Below, one piece after another: positions 28,929 through 35,680 of a DNA stretch of 35,821 nt. Origin of the DNA: Gammaproteobacteria bacterium (GTDB taxonomy: Bacteria; Pseudomonadota; Gammaproteobacteria; SZUA-152); contig JAKIUN010000040.1 in the NCBI GenBank assembly GCA_021647505.1, positions 1 to 35,821 of the forward strand. The letters run 5' to 3'. Each line of letters starts with the position of its first letter. Position 1 is the first letter of the stretch. Made by a program: the position numbers and the translations under genes. The notes under the pieces were generated by a model. That model had not been told where the DNA came from. It searched no databases and saw only the letters and a list, made by a program, of their open reading frames with translations.

Positions 28929-29471
28929 ATGAACGATACAATTGCAATTTTTGCAAGTGCAAGAAGAAATGGAAATACGGGAAAATTTATCGACTGGATT
29001 GGTAATGAGTTAGATATAAGTATTATCGATCTTTCTGAAAAAAATATATCGCCCTACGATTACGAGCACAACAACCTCAACGATGATTTTGTACCATTAA
29101 TGAATCAGCTATTAGATTATAAAAAAATTATATTTGTAACACCCATCTACTGGTATGCTTCTAGCGCACAAATGAAAATATTTATTGATAGAATTGCTGA
29201 TTTATTATACCTAGAAGAGCTAAAAGACATAGGTCGTAGGTTAAGAAAAAAAACTGGCTATGTTGTTTGTACGTCAACTAGTAATGAGGCTAATCAATCA
29301 TTTATGAATACTTTTAAAGATACATTTGAATATCTTGGCATGAACTACGGAGGGCATGTACATGCCAATTGCGAAAATGGTTATAGTCCAAACAAATACA
29401 TAGAAGACGTTAATAAATTTGTTAAATTAGTTAAATTAGTTAAATGCAAAGATATATCTCCGGCTGCATAG
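28929..29471 (+). CDS. NADPH-dependent FMN reductase/flavodoxin-like quinone reductase
   Basis: 180 residues with AAGGAG 6 nt before the ATG. Flavodoxin-like fold: IAIFASARRNGNTGKFIDWI near the N-terminus is the FMN phosphate-binding loop (SxRxxGNT), and FVTPIYWYASSAQMKIFIDR is the isoalloxazine-contact segment (TPxYWYxxSAQMKxFIDR). It would reduce FMN, quinones or iron-sulfur clusters in the cytoplasm. Family members of this kind are common integron or island cargo. A low-complexity KLVKLVK stretch near the C-terminus is unusual. Codon use is AT-rich, like the HAD gene and vapBC, and unlike the leg operon. Confidence 0.82.
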   Translation: MNDTIAIFASARRNGNTGKFIDWIGNELDISIIDLSEKNISPYDYEHNNLNDDFVPLMNQLLDYKKIIFVTPIYWYASSAQMKIFIDRIADLLYLEELKDIGRRLRKKTGYVVCTSTSNEANQSFMNTFKDTFEYLGMNYGGHVHANCENGYSPNKYIEDVNKFVKLVKLVKCKDISPAA

Positions 29472-29515
29472 AATCTGCTATGGAAAGGATGCTTCTGAAG
29501 AAAAAAATTAATCAA

Positions 29516-29833
29516 GTCAGGTCTTTGATTTATGATGGCCGTGTTTCTGTCTTGACTGGTTGCTTCGTAAGTGCTCAATGGTTTCGGCGGTGGCCTTCTT
29601 TGCGCTAATCGCACATCGCCCAGATCCTGGTCGCCATCCAGCCATGATTGTATCTTTTCCACAAAGCTGTCGCTGCCAAGATATACCTGATTTCGTAAGT
29701 GCTTCCACGGCGATGGCTGGCCTTTTCCCTCCTGGATGAATTTTCTATAGCGTTCGATGGCTATTGCCTTTCTTTTTGCAAACTATTAGGAACCAGAGCT
29801 TATCGGACTGGGATCATAAATCAAAGACCTGAC
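29516..29833. mobile_element. RAYT-derived mini-element with 21-bp inverted repeats
   Basis: The 21-bp arms at 29516-29536 (GTCAGGTCTTTGATTTATGA(T)) and 29813-29833 are exact reverse complements and enclose a RAYT coding remnant. Both carry the GTCAGGTCT motif seen at other RAYT loci here. It has the form of a non-autonomous, internally deleted element. Confidence 0.75.
29537..29785 (-). pseudogene. RAYT transposase relic (central/C-terminal part)
   Basis: One unbroken minus-strand frame reads FAKRKAIAIERYRKFIQEGK, GQPSPWKHLRNQVYLGSDSF, VEKIQSWLDGDQDLGDVRLA and QRRPPPKPLSTYEA, then SQDRNTAII. This matches the segment between the HUH nuclease and the C-terminal HTH of RAYT transposases. Both the nuclease domain and the HTH are missing and the frame runs into the inverted repeat, so it cannot be active. 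Confidence 0.75.
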
Positions 29834-29863
29834 CATTCCTCTCTACTTCCTCTCCCCTCCTTC

Positions 29864-29905
29864 TTGAAAGTTTATGCATATTTCTATATAATCATATGCA
29901 TAAAC
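29864..29905 (+). promoter_or_regulatory. vapBC promoter and operator
   Basis: TTGAAA (29864-29869), 17 bp and TATAAT (29887-29892) form a near-perfect sigma-70 promoter. GTTTATGCATAT (29870-29881) and ATATGCATAAAC (29894-29905) are a perfect 12-bp inverted repeat that flanks the -10 box, the place where a VapBC complex would autorepress. A GGAGG site follows 5 bp before vapB. Confidence 0.85.
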
Positions 29906-29920
29906 TATATGGAGGTGAAT

Positions 29921-30115
29921 ATGAGAACAACACTAGATTTACCCGAGAATTTACTCAATGAAGCGATGAAGGTTACACATACCAATACAAAAACAGCCGT
30001 TATTATCAAAGCCTTGGAGGAATTAGTAAGAAAATCAAAGATATCCGATTTAAAAAAATACAAGGGAAAAATTGACTTAGATATTGATCTGGATGAAATA
30101 AGAGATCGTCACTAA
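29921..30115 (+). CDS. vapB: VapB-like antitoxin
   Basis: 64 residues from ATG 29921; GGAGGTG is 5 nt upstream. The long frame to 29699 is rejected because it crosses the operator. MRTTLDLPENLLNEAMKVTH is the ribbon-helix-helix start of VapB/DUF2191 antitoxins, followed by NTKTAVIIKALEELVRKSKI. The acidic tail (KIDLDIDLDEIRDRH) would wrap around the toxin. The antitoxin neutralises VapC and, with it, binds the operator at 29870-29905. It overlaps vapC by one base (TAATG), a strong sign of coupling. Confidence 0.9.
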   Translation: MRTTLDLPENLLNEAMKVTHTNTKTAVIIKALEELVRKSKISDLKKYKGKIDLDIDLDEIRDRH

Positions 30116-30495
30116 TGGATGTGCTGGTTGATACATCAATATGGATCGACTATTTCAGGGAAGGTAAAAACTCCAAAGATTTAGATTACTTGATAGATGA
30201 GAATGTCATTATCATTAACGACATAATTCTGGCTGAGTTAGTCCCTTATTTGAAGATAAAAAAGCAACTAAAAGTCATAAATCTACTTCATGAAATAAAT
30301 AGAGTCCCACTGAATATTCAATGGGATGAAATCATTGACTTTCAAATAAAGTGCTTAAAATGTGGCGCTAATGGGGTGGGCATTCCTGATTTGATAATTG
30401 CTCAAAATGCAAAGCAATTAGGTTGTAAAATTTACTCTCTTGATAAACATTTCCGGCTGTTAAATCAGGCGTTAAAGATTAAGTTATATATGTAA
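30115..30495 (+). CDS. vapC: VapC-like PIN-domain ribonuclease toxin
   Basis: 126 residues. PIN-domain metal ligands are all present: D6 in VDTSIWIDYF, E41 in AELVPYL, D92 in GIPDLIIAQNA and D110 in SLDKHF. VapC toxins are Mg-dependent endoribonucleases that cleave tRNA or rRNA and stop growth when VapB is degraded. The gene appears intact. It is followed within 10 bp by the attC-like sequence at 30499-30541, which suggests that vapBC came as an integron cassette. Confidence 0.92.
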   Translation: MDVLVDTSIWIDYFREGKNSKDLDYLIDENVIIINDIILAELVPYLKIKKQLKVINLLHEINRVPLNIQWDEIIDFQIKCLKCGANGVGIPDLIIAQNAKQLGCKIYSLDKHFRLLNQALKIKLYM

Positions 30496-30498
30496 AAA

Positions 30499-30541
30499 GG
30501 CTAACAAAAGCAATTAATATGGATATTTTTCCGAAATGTTT
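30499..30541 (+). repeat. attC-like half-site after vapC (copy 1 of a shared 40-bp element)
   Basis: TAACAAAAGCAATTAATATG then GATATTTTTCCG, 40 bp at 30502-30541, matches 33781-33820 at about 33 of 40 positions. Both copies start just after the stop codon of a cassette-like gene, as the R''/L'' half of an integron attC site does. The other half of the site is not clear here. Confidence 0.5.
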
Positions 30542-31132
30542 GTAATCTCAGTATGTGCTGCAGTGCCTGTAAAGGGCTCTGCCCCCTTTAACTTGCGTCG
30601 AATCCATGACAATACTCCCTTGAGTGACGCTGGTGTTTTGTACAGTAATTTTTTAAGTCAGCCATTGCAAGCGGAATATTCCCCCACTTTGGGGTATTAT
30701 CTCATCCAATATCTCGGCCACACCCCAATATTCCAAGGAGAAAAGCATTCGGGAGTATTTGGTAACTTGTTGAATAAATTATATTTTCAGCTGAAACGGC
30801 GAAGATAGGGCATGATTAATTGATAAATATGTACCGGAAGTACCGTACATAATATCCCCCAAAATGTCTTATTTGTCCGTTCAATATTCGGTGGGAATTG
30901 CAGACTGCATGTCCATGGCGTAAAATAAGATGATGTAAGTGATTGATTGTTTAGCAGGTTTGTAGGAGTATTTGGAGAGGTCGGGAATCACCGGCGAATA
31001 AATCACCGGATTTCGGGGCGGAGTTCTACCCCACTTTGGGGTAGATTAAGCGTTAGATTCGCCGAGCAAGCTCGGAGAAGATGGTAGGCAATAGCTGTAT
31101 ACATACTCAGTATTGTAGACTATCCTGATAGC
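30542..31132. other. Gene-free accessory stretch with paired hairpins
   Basis: No supported gene; the 90-codon frame 30536-30808 has no ribosome site or recognisable motif. CCCCACTTTGGGGTA occurs at 30682-30696 and again at 31029-31043, the second in a perfect hairpin CTACCCC-ACTTT-GGGGTAG. AATCACCGG appears twice near 30990-31015. GTTAGAT at 31052-31058 fits the attC core GTTRRRY. The leader of the IS91-type gene occupies the last 70 bases. Confidence 0.45.
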
Positions 31133-32439
31133 ATGTCAAAACATACCGTACAGCAGGTTCTTCAACAATACCTGGCAACGGCACAAAAAGTCCGCGTACC
31201 TCTGCACCACCTGAAAGCCCTGGACAAACTCTCCACCTGTCGTACCGCCGCTTTGGGCGGGCATGCGCAATATTGTGAAAACAACCACCTCAACGGTATA
31301 TGGTACAACTCCTGTAAACATCGTGCCTGTCCACAATGTCGTGGCATGCCAACCGAAGAATGGTTAATTAACACCCGGGAAGTATTACTGGATTGCCCGC
31401 ACCACCACGTAATATTCACCATACCCGCAGCACTTAATAACCTATGGCGCTACAATCAAAGCATCATGACAGACATCCTGTTTAAAGCCGCTCAACAAAC
31501 ATTAAAACAATTCTCAAAAGACCCAAAATACCTCAACGCCACACCCGGCATACTCTGCGCCTTACATACCTGGGGCCGAAGCCTGTCACTACACCCTCAT
31601 ATCCATGCCCTCATCAGCCATGGTGGAATCAATGAAAAAGGTGAATGGACAACCCCCGAAAAAGCGATACTGTTTCCCCAAAAACCCGTCATGATGGTCT
31701 ATCGGGGAAAGCTGCTCGCGATGATAAAGCGTGCGATGAAAGAAAAAGACTGGCAAACACCCCCCGCTTATCAAAGAAATCAACTCACCAACCTGCTCAA
31801 CAAACTTGGCCGACAACCCTGGGTTGTTCATTTCTGCAAACGGTATGACCATGCCGATGGTGTCGCCAAATACCTGTCACGATACGTCAAATCGGGGCCA
31901 TTAAAAAATCAACAAATAAAGTCAGTCACCGCTGAACAGGTGACATACCAATACCAGTCGCACCAAACGAAAAAAACAGAAACACTGACACTGCCAACGA
32001 ATCAATTCATACAACGGCTCCTACAGCATATCCCGCTACCCGGAAAGCCCACCGTACGATACAGTGGTTTATATCATTCAGCGACCCGAAAAAAGCTTAA
32101 CCTCGCCCGGGCTGCGTTAGGACAAGCCGACGTGAGCGAACGCCAGATACTGGACTGGCAACGCTTCCTGGAAAGCAAAGGCAACCTGCCTGTCTGTGAA
32201 ACGTGTGGTTTACGACTGACCAAAAGGGTCGATATATTGCCGCAGCGACAAGCGGCATAATACGCTGGCGAAAACATGACCATTTGAGTCATGGAGCACT
32301 GCTGTGCCTGAAGGAAAATAAAAAGGGTATTGAAAAAGCGCCGAATAAATGTTGATATACAAACTACCCACCCGGATGTCAGGTGGGAATCGGGAAAATG
32401 AATACTGAATGGCCATAGTATGAGGGCGGCGAATCTAAC
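31052..32439 (+). mobile_element. IS91-like element framed by 12-bp inverted repeats
   Basis: GTTAGATTCGCC (31052-31063) and GGCGAATCTAAC (32428-32439) are exact reverse complements that enclose the IS91-family transposase. IS91 elements normally lack inverted ends, and these two sequences also fit attC cores (GTTRRRY and RYYYAAC). The boundaries may therefore be those of an integron cassette rather than of the IS itself. Confidence 0.45.
31133..32260 (+). CDS. IS91-family rolling-circle transposase (Y2, HUH)
   Basis: 375 residues, full length for this family. The N-terminal zinc-binding part has C48, C61, C66 and C69 (CKHRACPQC). The HUH metal-binding motif is HPHIHALIS (H156, H158), and the two catalytic tyrosines fit Y247 and Y251 in VAKYLSRYVKSG. 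The C-terminus has CETCGLRLT. The enzyme nicks one strand and transposes by rolling-circle replication. No frameshift is visible, so it may be active. It lies between attC-like core sites with a duplicated 78-bp unit downstream. Confidence 0.9.
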   Translation: MSKHTVQQVLQQYLATAQKVRVPLHHLKALDKLSTCRTAALGGHAQYCENNHLNGIWYNSCKHRACPQCRGMPTEEWLINTREVLLDCPHHHVIFTIPAALNNLWRYNQSIMTDILFKAAQQTLKQFSKDPKYLNATPGILCALHTWGRSLSLHPHIHALISHGGINEKGEWTTPEKAILFPQKPVMMVYRGKLLAMIKRAMKEKDWQTPPAYQRNQLTNLLNKLGRQPWVVHFCKRYDHADGVAKYLSRYVKSGPLKNQQIKSVTAEQVTYQYQSHQTKKTETLTLPTNQFIQRLLQHIPLPGKPTVRYSGLYHSATRKKLNLARAALGQADVSERQILDWQRFLESKGNLPVCETCGLRLTKRVDILPQRQAA

Positions 32440-32466
32440 AGCTGGGCGAGTTCAGTGGGGCGACTA
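32261..32466. other. Short gap downstream of the IS91 transposase
   Basis: Contains the hairpin CCCACC-CGGATGTCA-GGTGGG (about 32368-32388), possibly the ori or ter end of the IS91 element, then the inverted-repeat arm at 32428-32439. No gene. Confidence 0.4.
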
Positions 32467-32641
32467 ATCTAACAAGTCGATAAAGGCGGCGCTGACAGCA
32501 TGGTGGCGCTGCGCGTTTTGGTCTGGTGGGGCGCCGCTTATCTAGGCGTTCAAGTCGATAAAGGCGGCGCTGACAGCATGGTGGCGCTGCGCGTTTTGGT
32601 CTGGTGGGGCGCCGCTTATCTAGGCGTTCTAGGCGTTAGGA
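32467..32641 (+). repeat. Tandemly duplicated attC-like integron recombination site
   Basis: ATCTAAC (32467-32473, RYYYAAC core) is followed by two exact 78-bp copies (32473-32550 and 32551-32628) and ends in GGCGTTAGG (32632-32640). Within each copy GATAAAGGCGGCGC pairs with GCGCCGCTTATC, leaving a two-base bulge, as attC inner boxes with extrahelical bases do. The outer CTAAC pairs with GTTAG. The next gene begins 19 bp after the end, the position expected for a cassette gene. No integrase gene is visible. Confidence 0.6.
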
Positions 32642-32659
32642 AAAGAAGGAGAGGGGGCA

Positions 32660-33745
32660 ATGGATAGAGTCATCAATATTAGCTCGTGGGATGGTAAAGA
32701 GAGAAGGGTGAACTCCACCGAACCAGATAGATGCCAAAGAATTTCTGATAAAATTTCACCAAGCGACGGTGATTGGAAGGAATACATTGAAAGAATCCAG
32801 TGGGAGCAGAATACACTGTTTGATTATTTGAAAGATATTCAGCGGAAAAAATTTCTGGTAATTAATTATGCTGTTGGGATATTTCCTTTTTTGGTGGCTG
32901 CGATAATTACAACCTATTCATATATTAGCAAAGCTAGCGGCGGCTCCTTGTCTGGAGTTGTTATTGGTTTGTTTATAGTGATTTTGATGGCTGCAGGTGC
33001 ATCAAATATGGTAGCGATAAAATATATTGCTGCATTTAAAGCCAATGCAATATTGCTTATTAGGCAGATTATATGTTTAAGGCAGGCTTTGGATACCGTT
33101 AACTACTGTATGTTTGAAGGAGAATTGCCAAAAAATATAGACCCTCTAAGAAATCGAGATACGAAGTATTGGAGTGTATTTGGTAGGCATAGAAAGCTCC
33201 CAATTGGTAATAGCGGTTATCGTAGGCACTATCTGGATAACTATAGCGAGTCGGCAGATAAAACGGTTATAGTTTTTATATTCATTGTTTCTTCTTTACT
33301 TTTGTGCGCTCCCACAATATTTATGATCGTAAATGGCCATTTTGTTCTAATGAAAGGAGAATATATTAGTGTTGGGTTTTATGAAATTTTACTTGGAGTA
33401 ACCTTGGCTCTAGCTTTAGTATGTTTTCGATTTTTTATTAAAGATTTTTCAGAGGTGTTAGCAATACCATTGCCAAGTGAAGACAAAGAAGATAGTGATG
33501 ATGACGTTGGTGACAAACCTATAAAATATACGATGAGTAAATCTGTTATTGCTTTAGGAGTCGGCCCTATACTTGTCGTTGGAGTTCTTTTTGTTGCTGG
33601 CTTTTCTCAGTTAAATGAAGGTAAACGTATAGTCTTGACATTTATGGCTTTAATCGGTGTTTTCTGTGTTTATCACGCTTTTTATAGCGTTTTTATCGAT
33701 TCCTTCAATAGAATCAAAAAAGCGGCTATTACAAAAAAGACGTAA
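32660..33745 (+). CDS. Six-helix membrane protein of unknown function, cassette-like cargo
   Basis: 361 residues; GGAGAGGGGG lies just before the ATG. A soluble polar N-terminus of about 65 residues is followed by six predicted membrane helices (FLVINYAVGIFPFLVAAIIT; VVIGLFIVILMAAGASNMV; VIVFIFIVSSLLLCAPTIFM; FYEILLGVTLALALVCFRFF; VIALGVGPILVVGVLFVAGF; IVLTFMALIGVFCVYHAFYS). An acidic loop, PSEDKEDSDDDVGDKP, lies between helices 4 and 5. I recognise no family. It is AT-rich, preceded by the attC-like tandem site and followed by the shared attC-like half at 33778-33820, so it most likely is an integron gene cassette. Confidence 0.75.
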   Translation: MDRVINISSWDGKERRVNSTEPDRCQRISDKISPSDGDWKEYIERIQWEQNTLFDYLKDIQRKKFLVINYAVGIFPFLVAAIITTYSYISKASGGSLSGVVIGLFIVILMAAGASNMVAIKYIAAFKANAILLIRQIICLRQALDTVNYCMFEGELPKNIDPLRNRDTKYWSVFGRHRKLPIGNSGYRRHYLDNYSESADKTVIVFIFIVSSLLLCAPTIFMIVNGHFVLMKGEYISVGFYEILLGVTLALALVCFRFFIKDFSEVLAIPLPSEDKEDSDDDVGDKPIKYTMSKSVIALGVGPILVVGVLFVAGFSQLNEGKRIVLTFMALIGVFCVYHAFYSVFIDSFNRIKKAAITKKT

Positions 33746-33777
33746 TAGAATAGTGCGTTGGCTTTAAGTGTAAAAAT

Positions 33778-33842
33778 ACCTAACAAAAGCAATAAACACG
33801 GATATTTTTCCGCAGCGTTTTTTGTGCTAAAAAATCTAGCAC
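33778..33842 (+). repeat. attC-like half-site after the membrane-protein gene (copy 2)
   Basis: ACCTAAC fits RYYYAAC; the next 40 bp match the element after vapC. A stem GTGCTA-...-TAGCAC (33824-33842) follows. The site then runs into GGGGTCAGGTCTTGC, so RAYT-linked sequence has replaced its right half. Confidence 0.5.
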
Positions 33843-33869
33843 GGAGCATGGGGTCAGGTCTTGCTTTTT
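33843..33869. repeat. RAYT-associated boundary motif, copy A
   Basis: CGGAGCATGGGGTCAGGTCT (33842-33861) then TGC. The related CGGAGCACGGGGTCAG is at 34771-34786, and GACCTGACCCC occurs at 196-206 and 35683-35693. The motif marks the edges of all the RAYT remnants. Confidence 0.65.
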
Positions 33870-33894
33870 GCTATATCTGAACTAAGCTGTGAGC

Positions 33895-34028
33895 ATGTCA
33901 AAACCGCTGAGAATTGAATATCACGGAGCGCTTACCATGTGACCTCCAGAGGTGGTGGGCGTGATGATATCTATCTTGACGATGAGGATAGGAAAGGATT
34001 CCTAACGGTTCTTACTGACGGACAATAG
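33895..34028 (+). pseudogene. RAYT transposase N-terminal fragment, frameshifted
   Basis: ATG 33895 gives MSKPLRIEYHGAL. A one-base deletion just after this (CTT-ACC for CTT-TACC) shifts to HVTSRGGGRDDIYLDDEDRK then GFLTVLTDGQ and a stop. This equals the first 45 residues of RAYT proteins (compare MARPLRLEFAGALYHVTSRG in the intact copy at 34803-35648). The HUH motif is missing. Confidence 0.8.
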
Positions 34029-34101
34029 GGGACAGACCAGAATGGCACTTCCTTAAGCCTAAGTCATTGTAGATTATAATGATTCACAAGAGTCCTAGTG
34101 C
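34020..34101. other. Gap with a GGGGACAGACCAG motif before the truncated IS4
   Basis: AATAGGGGACAGACCAGAAT lies at about 34024-34043, a second motif class often seen beside RAYT genes. The right end of the truncated IS4 copy is expected here. No gene. Confidence 0.35.
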
Positions 34102-34776
34102 TCATTTTTGTTTTTTAGGATGCCCGTATTTTTTTACGTGTGCTCGTGCCAGTCCTCTTATTATCACCAGTAGCGAATAGGGCTTAGGTCGTCGCTTTAT
34201 CACCCTGGGCTCAATTCGCCCGGGCCGGTTTCCCACTCTGTTTTCGGCAATAAGCAAACACAAAACCCTGAGACTTTCATCTTCATTCATCAGATTTGAT
34301 TGTTGTCGCCAAACCCGCCAGAGTTGTAAGGCGTGCTTAAAACTCAACTGGCGTGGTAATATATCCATAAACGAGGCAGCTTGCGCCATGATAATCCGAA
34401 TTAAATTATAAGCCAGAAAATAAACCCACATCTCTTTTTCCACCATCTCAGGCCTTTTACAGCTTAATGTTTCCATCCCCAGCGTGGTCTTTATATTTCG
34501 GAAATCCAACTCTACATGCCAGCGCTCTTTGTACAATTCCTTCAGTGCTTTTTTCGGTGTTTTCTTCGGCAACAAAAGCGTTGTCACCAAAATTTTTCCT
34601 CCAACCTTAAGCTCTCGCACTGTTAATGTCTCTGGCATGGAAAAATAGTACTCATCTGTCATCCATTCAGGTTTTATCTTTGGTTTTTCATAGGTGATTA
34701 AATGATCCAATGCCCCCAACTTTTTACCTTTACGGAAGTCTGTCGACTTTTTACGTGCGCCGTGTTGTTCGGAGCA
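34102..34776 (-). pseudogene. IS4-family transposase, 5'-truncated
   Basis: The minus-strand frame covers the C-terminal 225 or so residues of an IS4 transposase, beginning EQHGARKKSTDFRKGKKLG. The IS4 signature Y(2)R(3)E(6)K is complete (Y88, R91, E95, K102 counted from the first Met, in ELYKERWHVELDFRNIK), followed by TTLGMETL and LAYNLIRIIMAQAASFMD. The first Met, at 34794, is coded by GGGGTCAG motif DNA and is an artefact. The N-terminal half with the first two catalytic Asp residues is missing. It is truncated exactly where RAYT-linked sequence begins, so that insertion probably broke it. Confidence 0.8.
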
Positions 34777-34802
34777 CGGGGTCAGTTCTAACATTCCAAC
34801 AA

Positions 34803-35648
34803 TCAGCTATCCCTTGCCTCAAACCGCCGGACAGCCCGACTGACGGTCATATAGTGCACACCAAAGTGCTCGCCTATCTCTGCCATCGTATAGGCACCAG
34901 AAAGATAAGCGTGCGCCATAGCTTCCTGGCGCTCACCGTAGCGATTCTGATACTCCGCCAACGGCAGTGCCAATGCTCTGCGGTGCGCTTTCGAGACTTC
35001 TCTGACATCTTCTGTCGTTTTTTGCGTACCGTATTGCTCCACGAAGGCGTCATCTCCAAGCAACAGTTGGTGACGAACATCCTTGAGCGGGCTGGGTATC
35101 GCTGTGCCTTCCATAACAAACTTGCGGTAACCCTCGATGGCTCTCTTACGGCGCTTACCAAACTGGTTTAGCAGCCAGTCGGTATCCAGCCACTGTGGGC
35201 TTTCACACATGCCTGCTACCGCCCGATAGCTGCTCCAAGGCCAATCCTCCGACTGATCCACCATACCCGCTCGCACCGGGTTCAACACCACGTATCGCGT
35301 CAATTCCAGCAGATAGTTCTCTTTCTGAATCAGATACGCCTTGTAACGACCCTGAAACAGATGCCCAGCTATCTTGTACTTCCGGTTGAATCGCTGCGTA
35401 TAGTGGCCGTTGAGCTGCCGCATGCCTCTGGAAAGATTACCGTCTACCGTCTCCACAAGCAGGTGGTAGTGATTGCTCATTTCACAATACGCATGCACCA
35501 CCCAGTTGAATCGTTCACAGACAGTTGCAAGCACCTCAATCCATGCGACCCGATCACCATCGTCCAAGTAAATATCTTCCTGTCTGTCGCCGCGTGAGGT
35601 CACATGATAAAGCGCACCCGCGAATTCCAGTCGAAGTGGTCTTGCCAT
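34803..35648 (-). CDS. REP-associated tyrosine transposase (RAYT), intact
   Basis: 281 residues from ATG 35648, the conserved MARPLRLEFAGALYHVTSRG start; the frame to 35663 adds five unlikely residues. The HUH metal motif is H60-Y61-H62 in SNHYHLLVET. The catalytic tyrosine lies in NYLLELTRYVVLNPVRAGM (Y112 or Y119). The C-terminal HTH is YTMAEIGEHFGVHYMTVSRA. RAYTs are single-copy-like Y1 nucleases linked to dispersal of REP palindromes. No frameshift is visible. It is the only full-length RAYT in the window and could act in trans on the REP-like repeats and RAYT relics described here. Tandem repeats begin about 40 bp upstream of its start. Confidence 0.88.
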   Translation of the reverse strand: MARPLRLEFAGALYHVTSRGDRQEDIYLDDGDRVAWIEVLATVCERFNWVVHAYCEMSNHYHLLVETVDGNLSRGMRQLNGHYTQRFNRKYKIAGHLFQGRYKAYLIQKENYLLELTRYVVLNPVRAGMVDQSEDWPWSSYRAVAGMCESPQWLDTDWLLNQFGKRRKRAIEGYRKFVMEGTAIPSPLKDVRHQLLLGDDAFVEQYGTQKTTEDVREVSKAHRRALALPLAEYQNRYGERQEAMAHAYLSGAYTMAEIGEHFGVHYMTVSRAVRRFEARDS

Positions 35649-35680
35649 ACTGAAGCCTAGCACACCTTATGCTGGAATGT

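Noticed and set aside
30536-30808. 90-codon plus-strand frame after vapC
   Set aside because: It begins inside the attC-like element, lacks a ribosome site and shows no family features.
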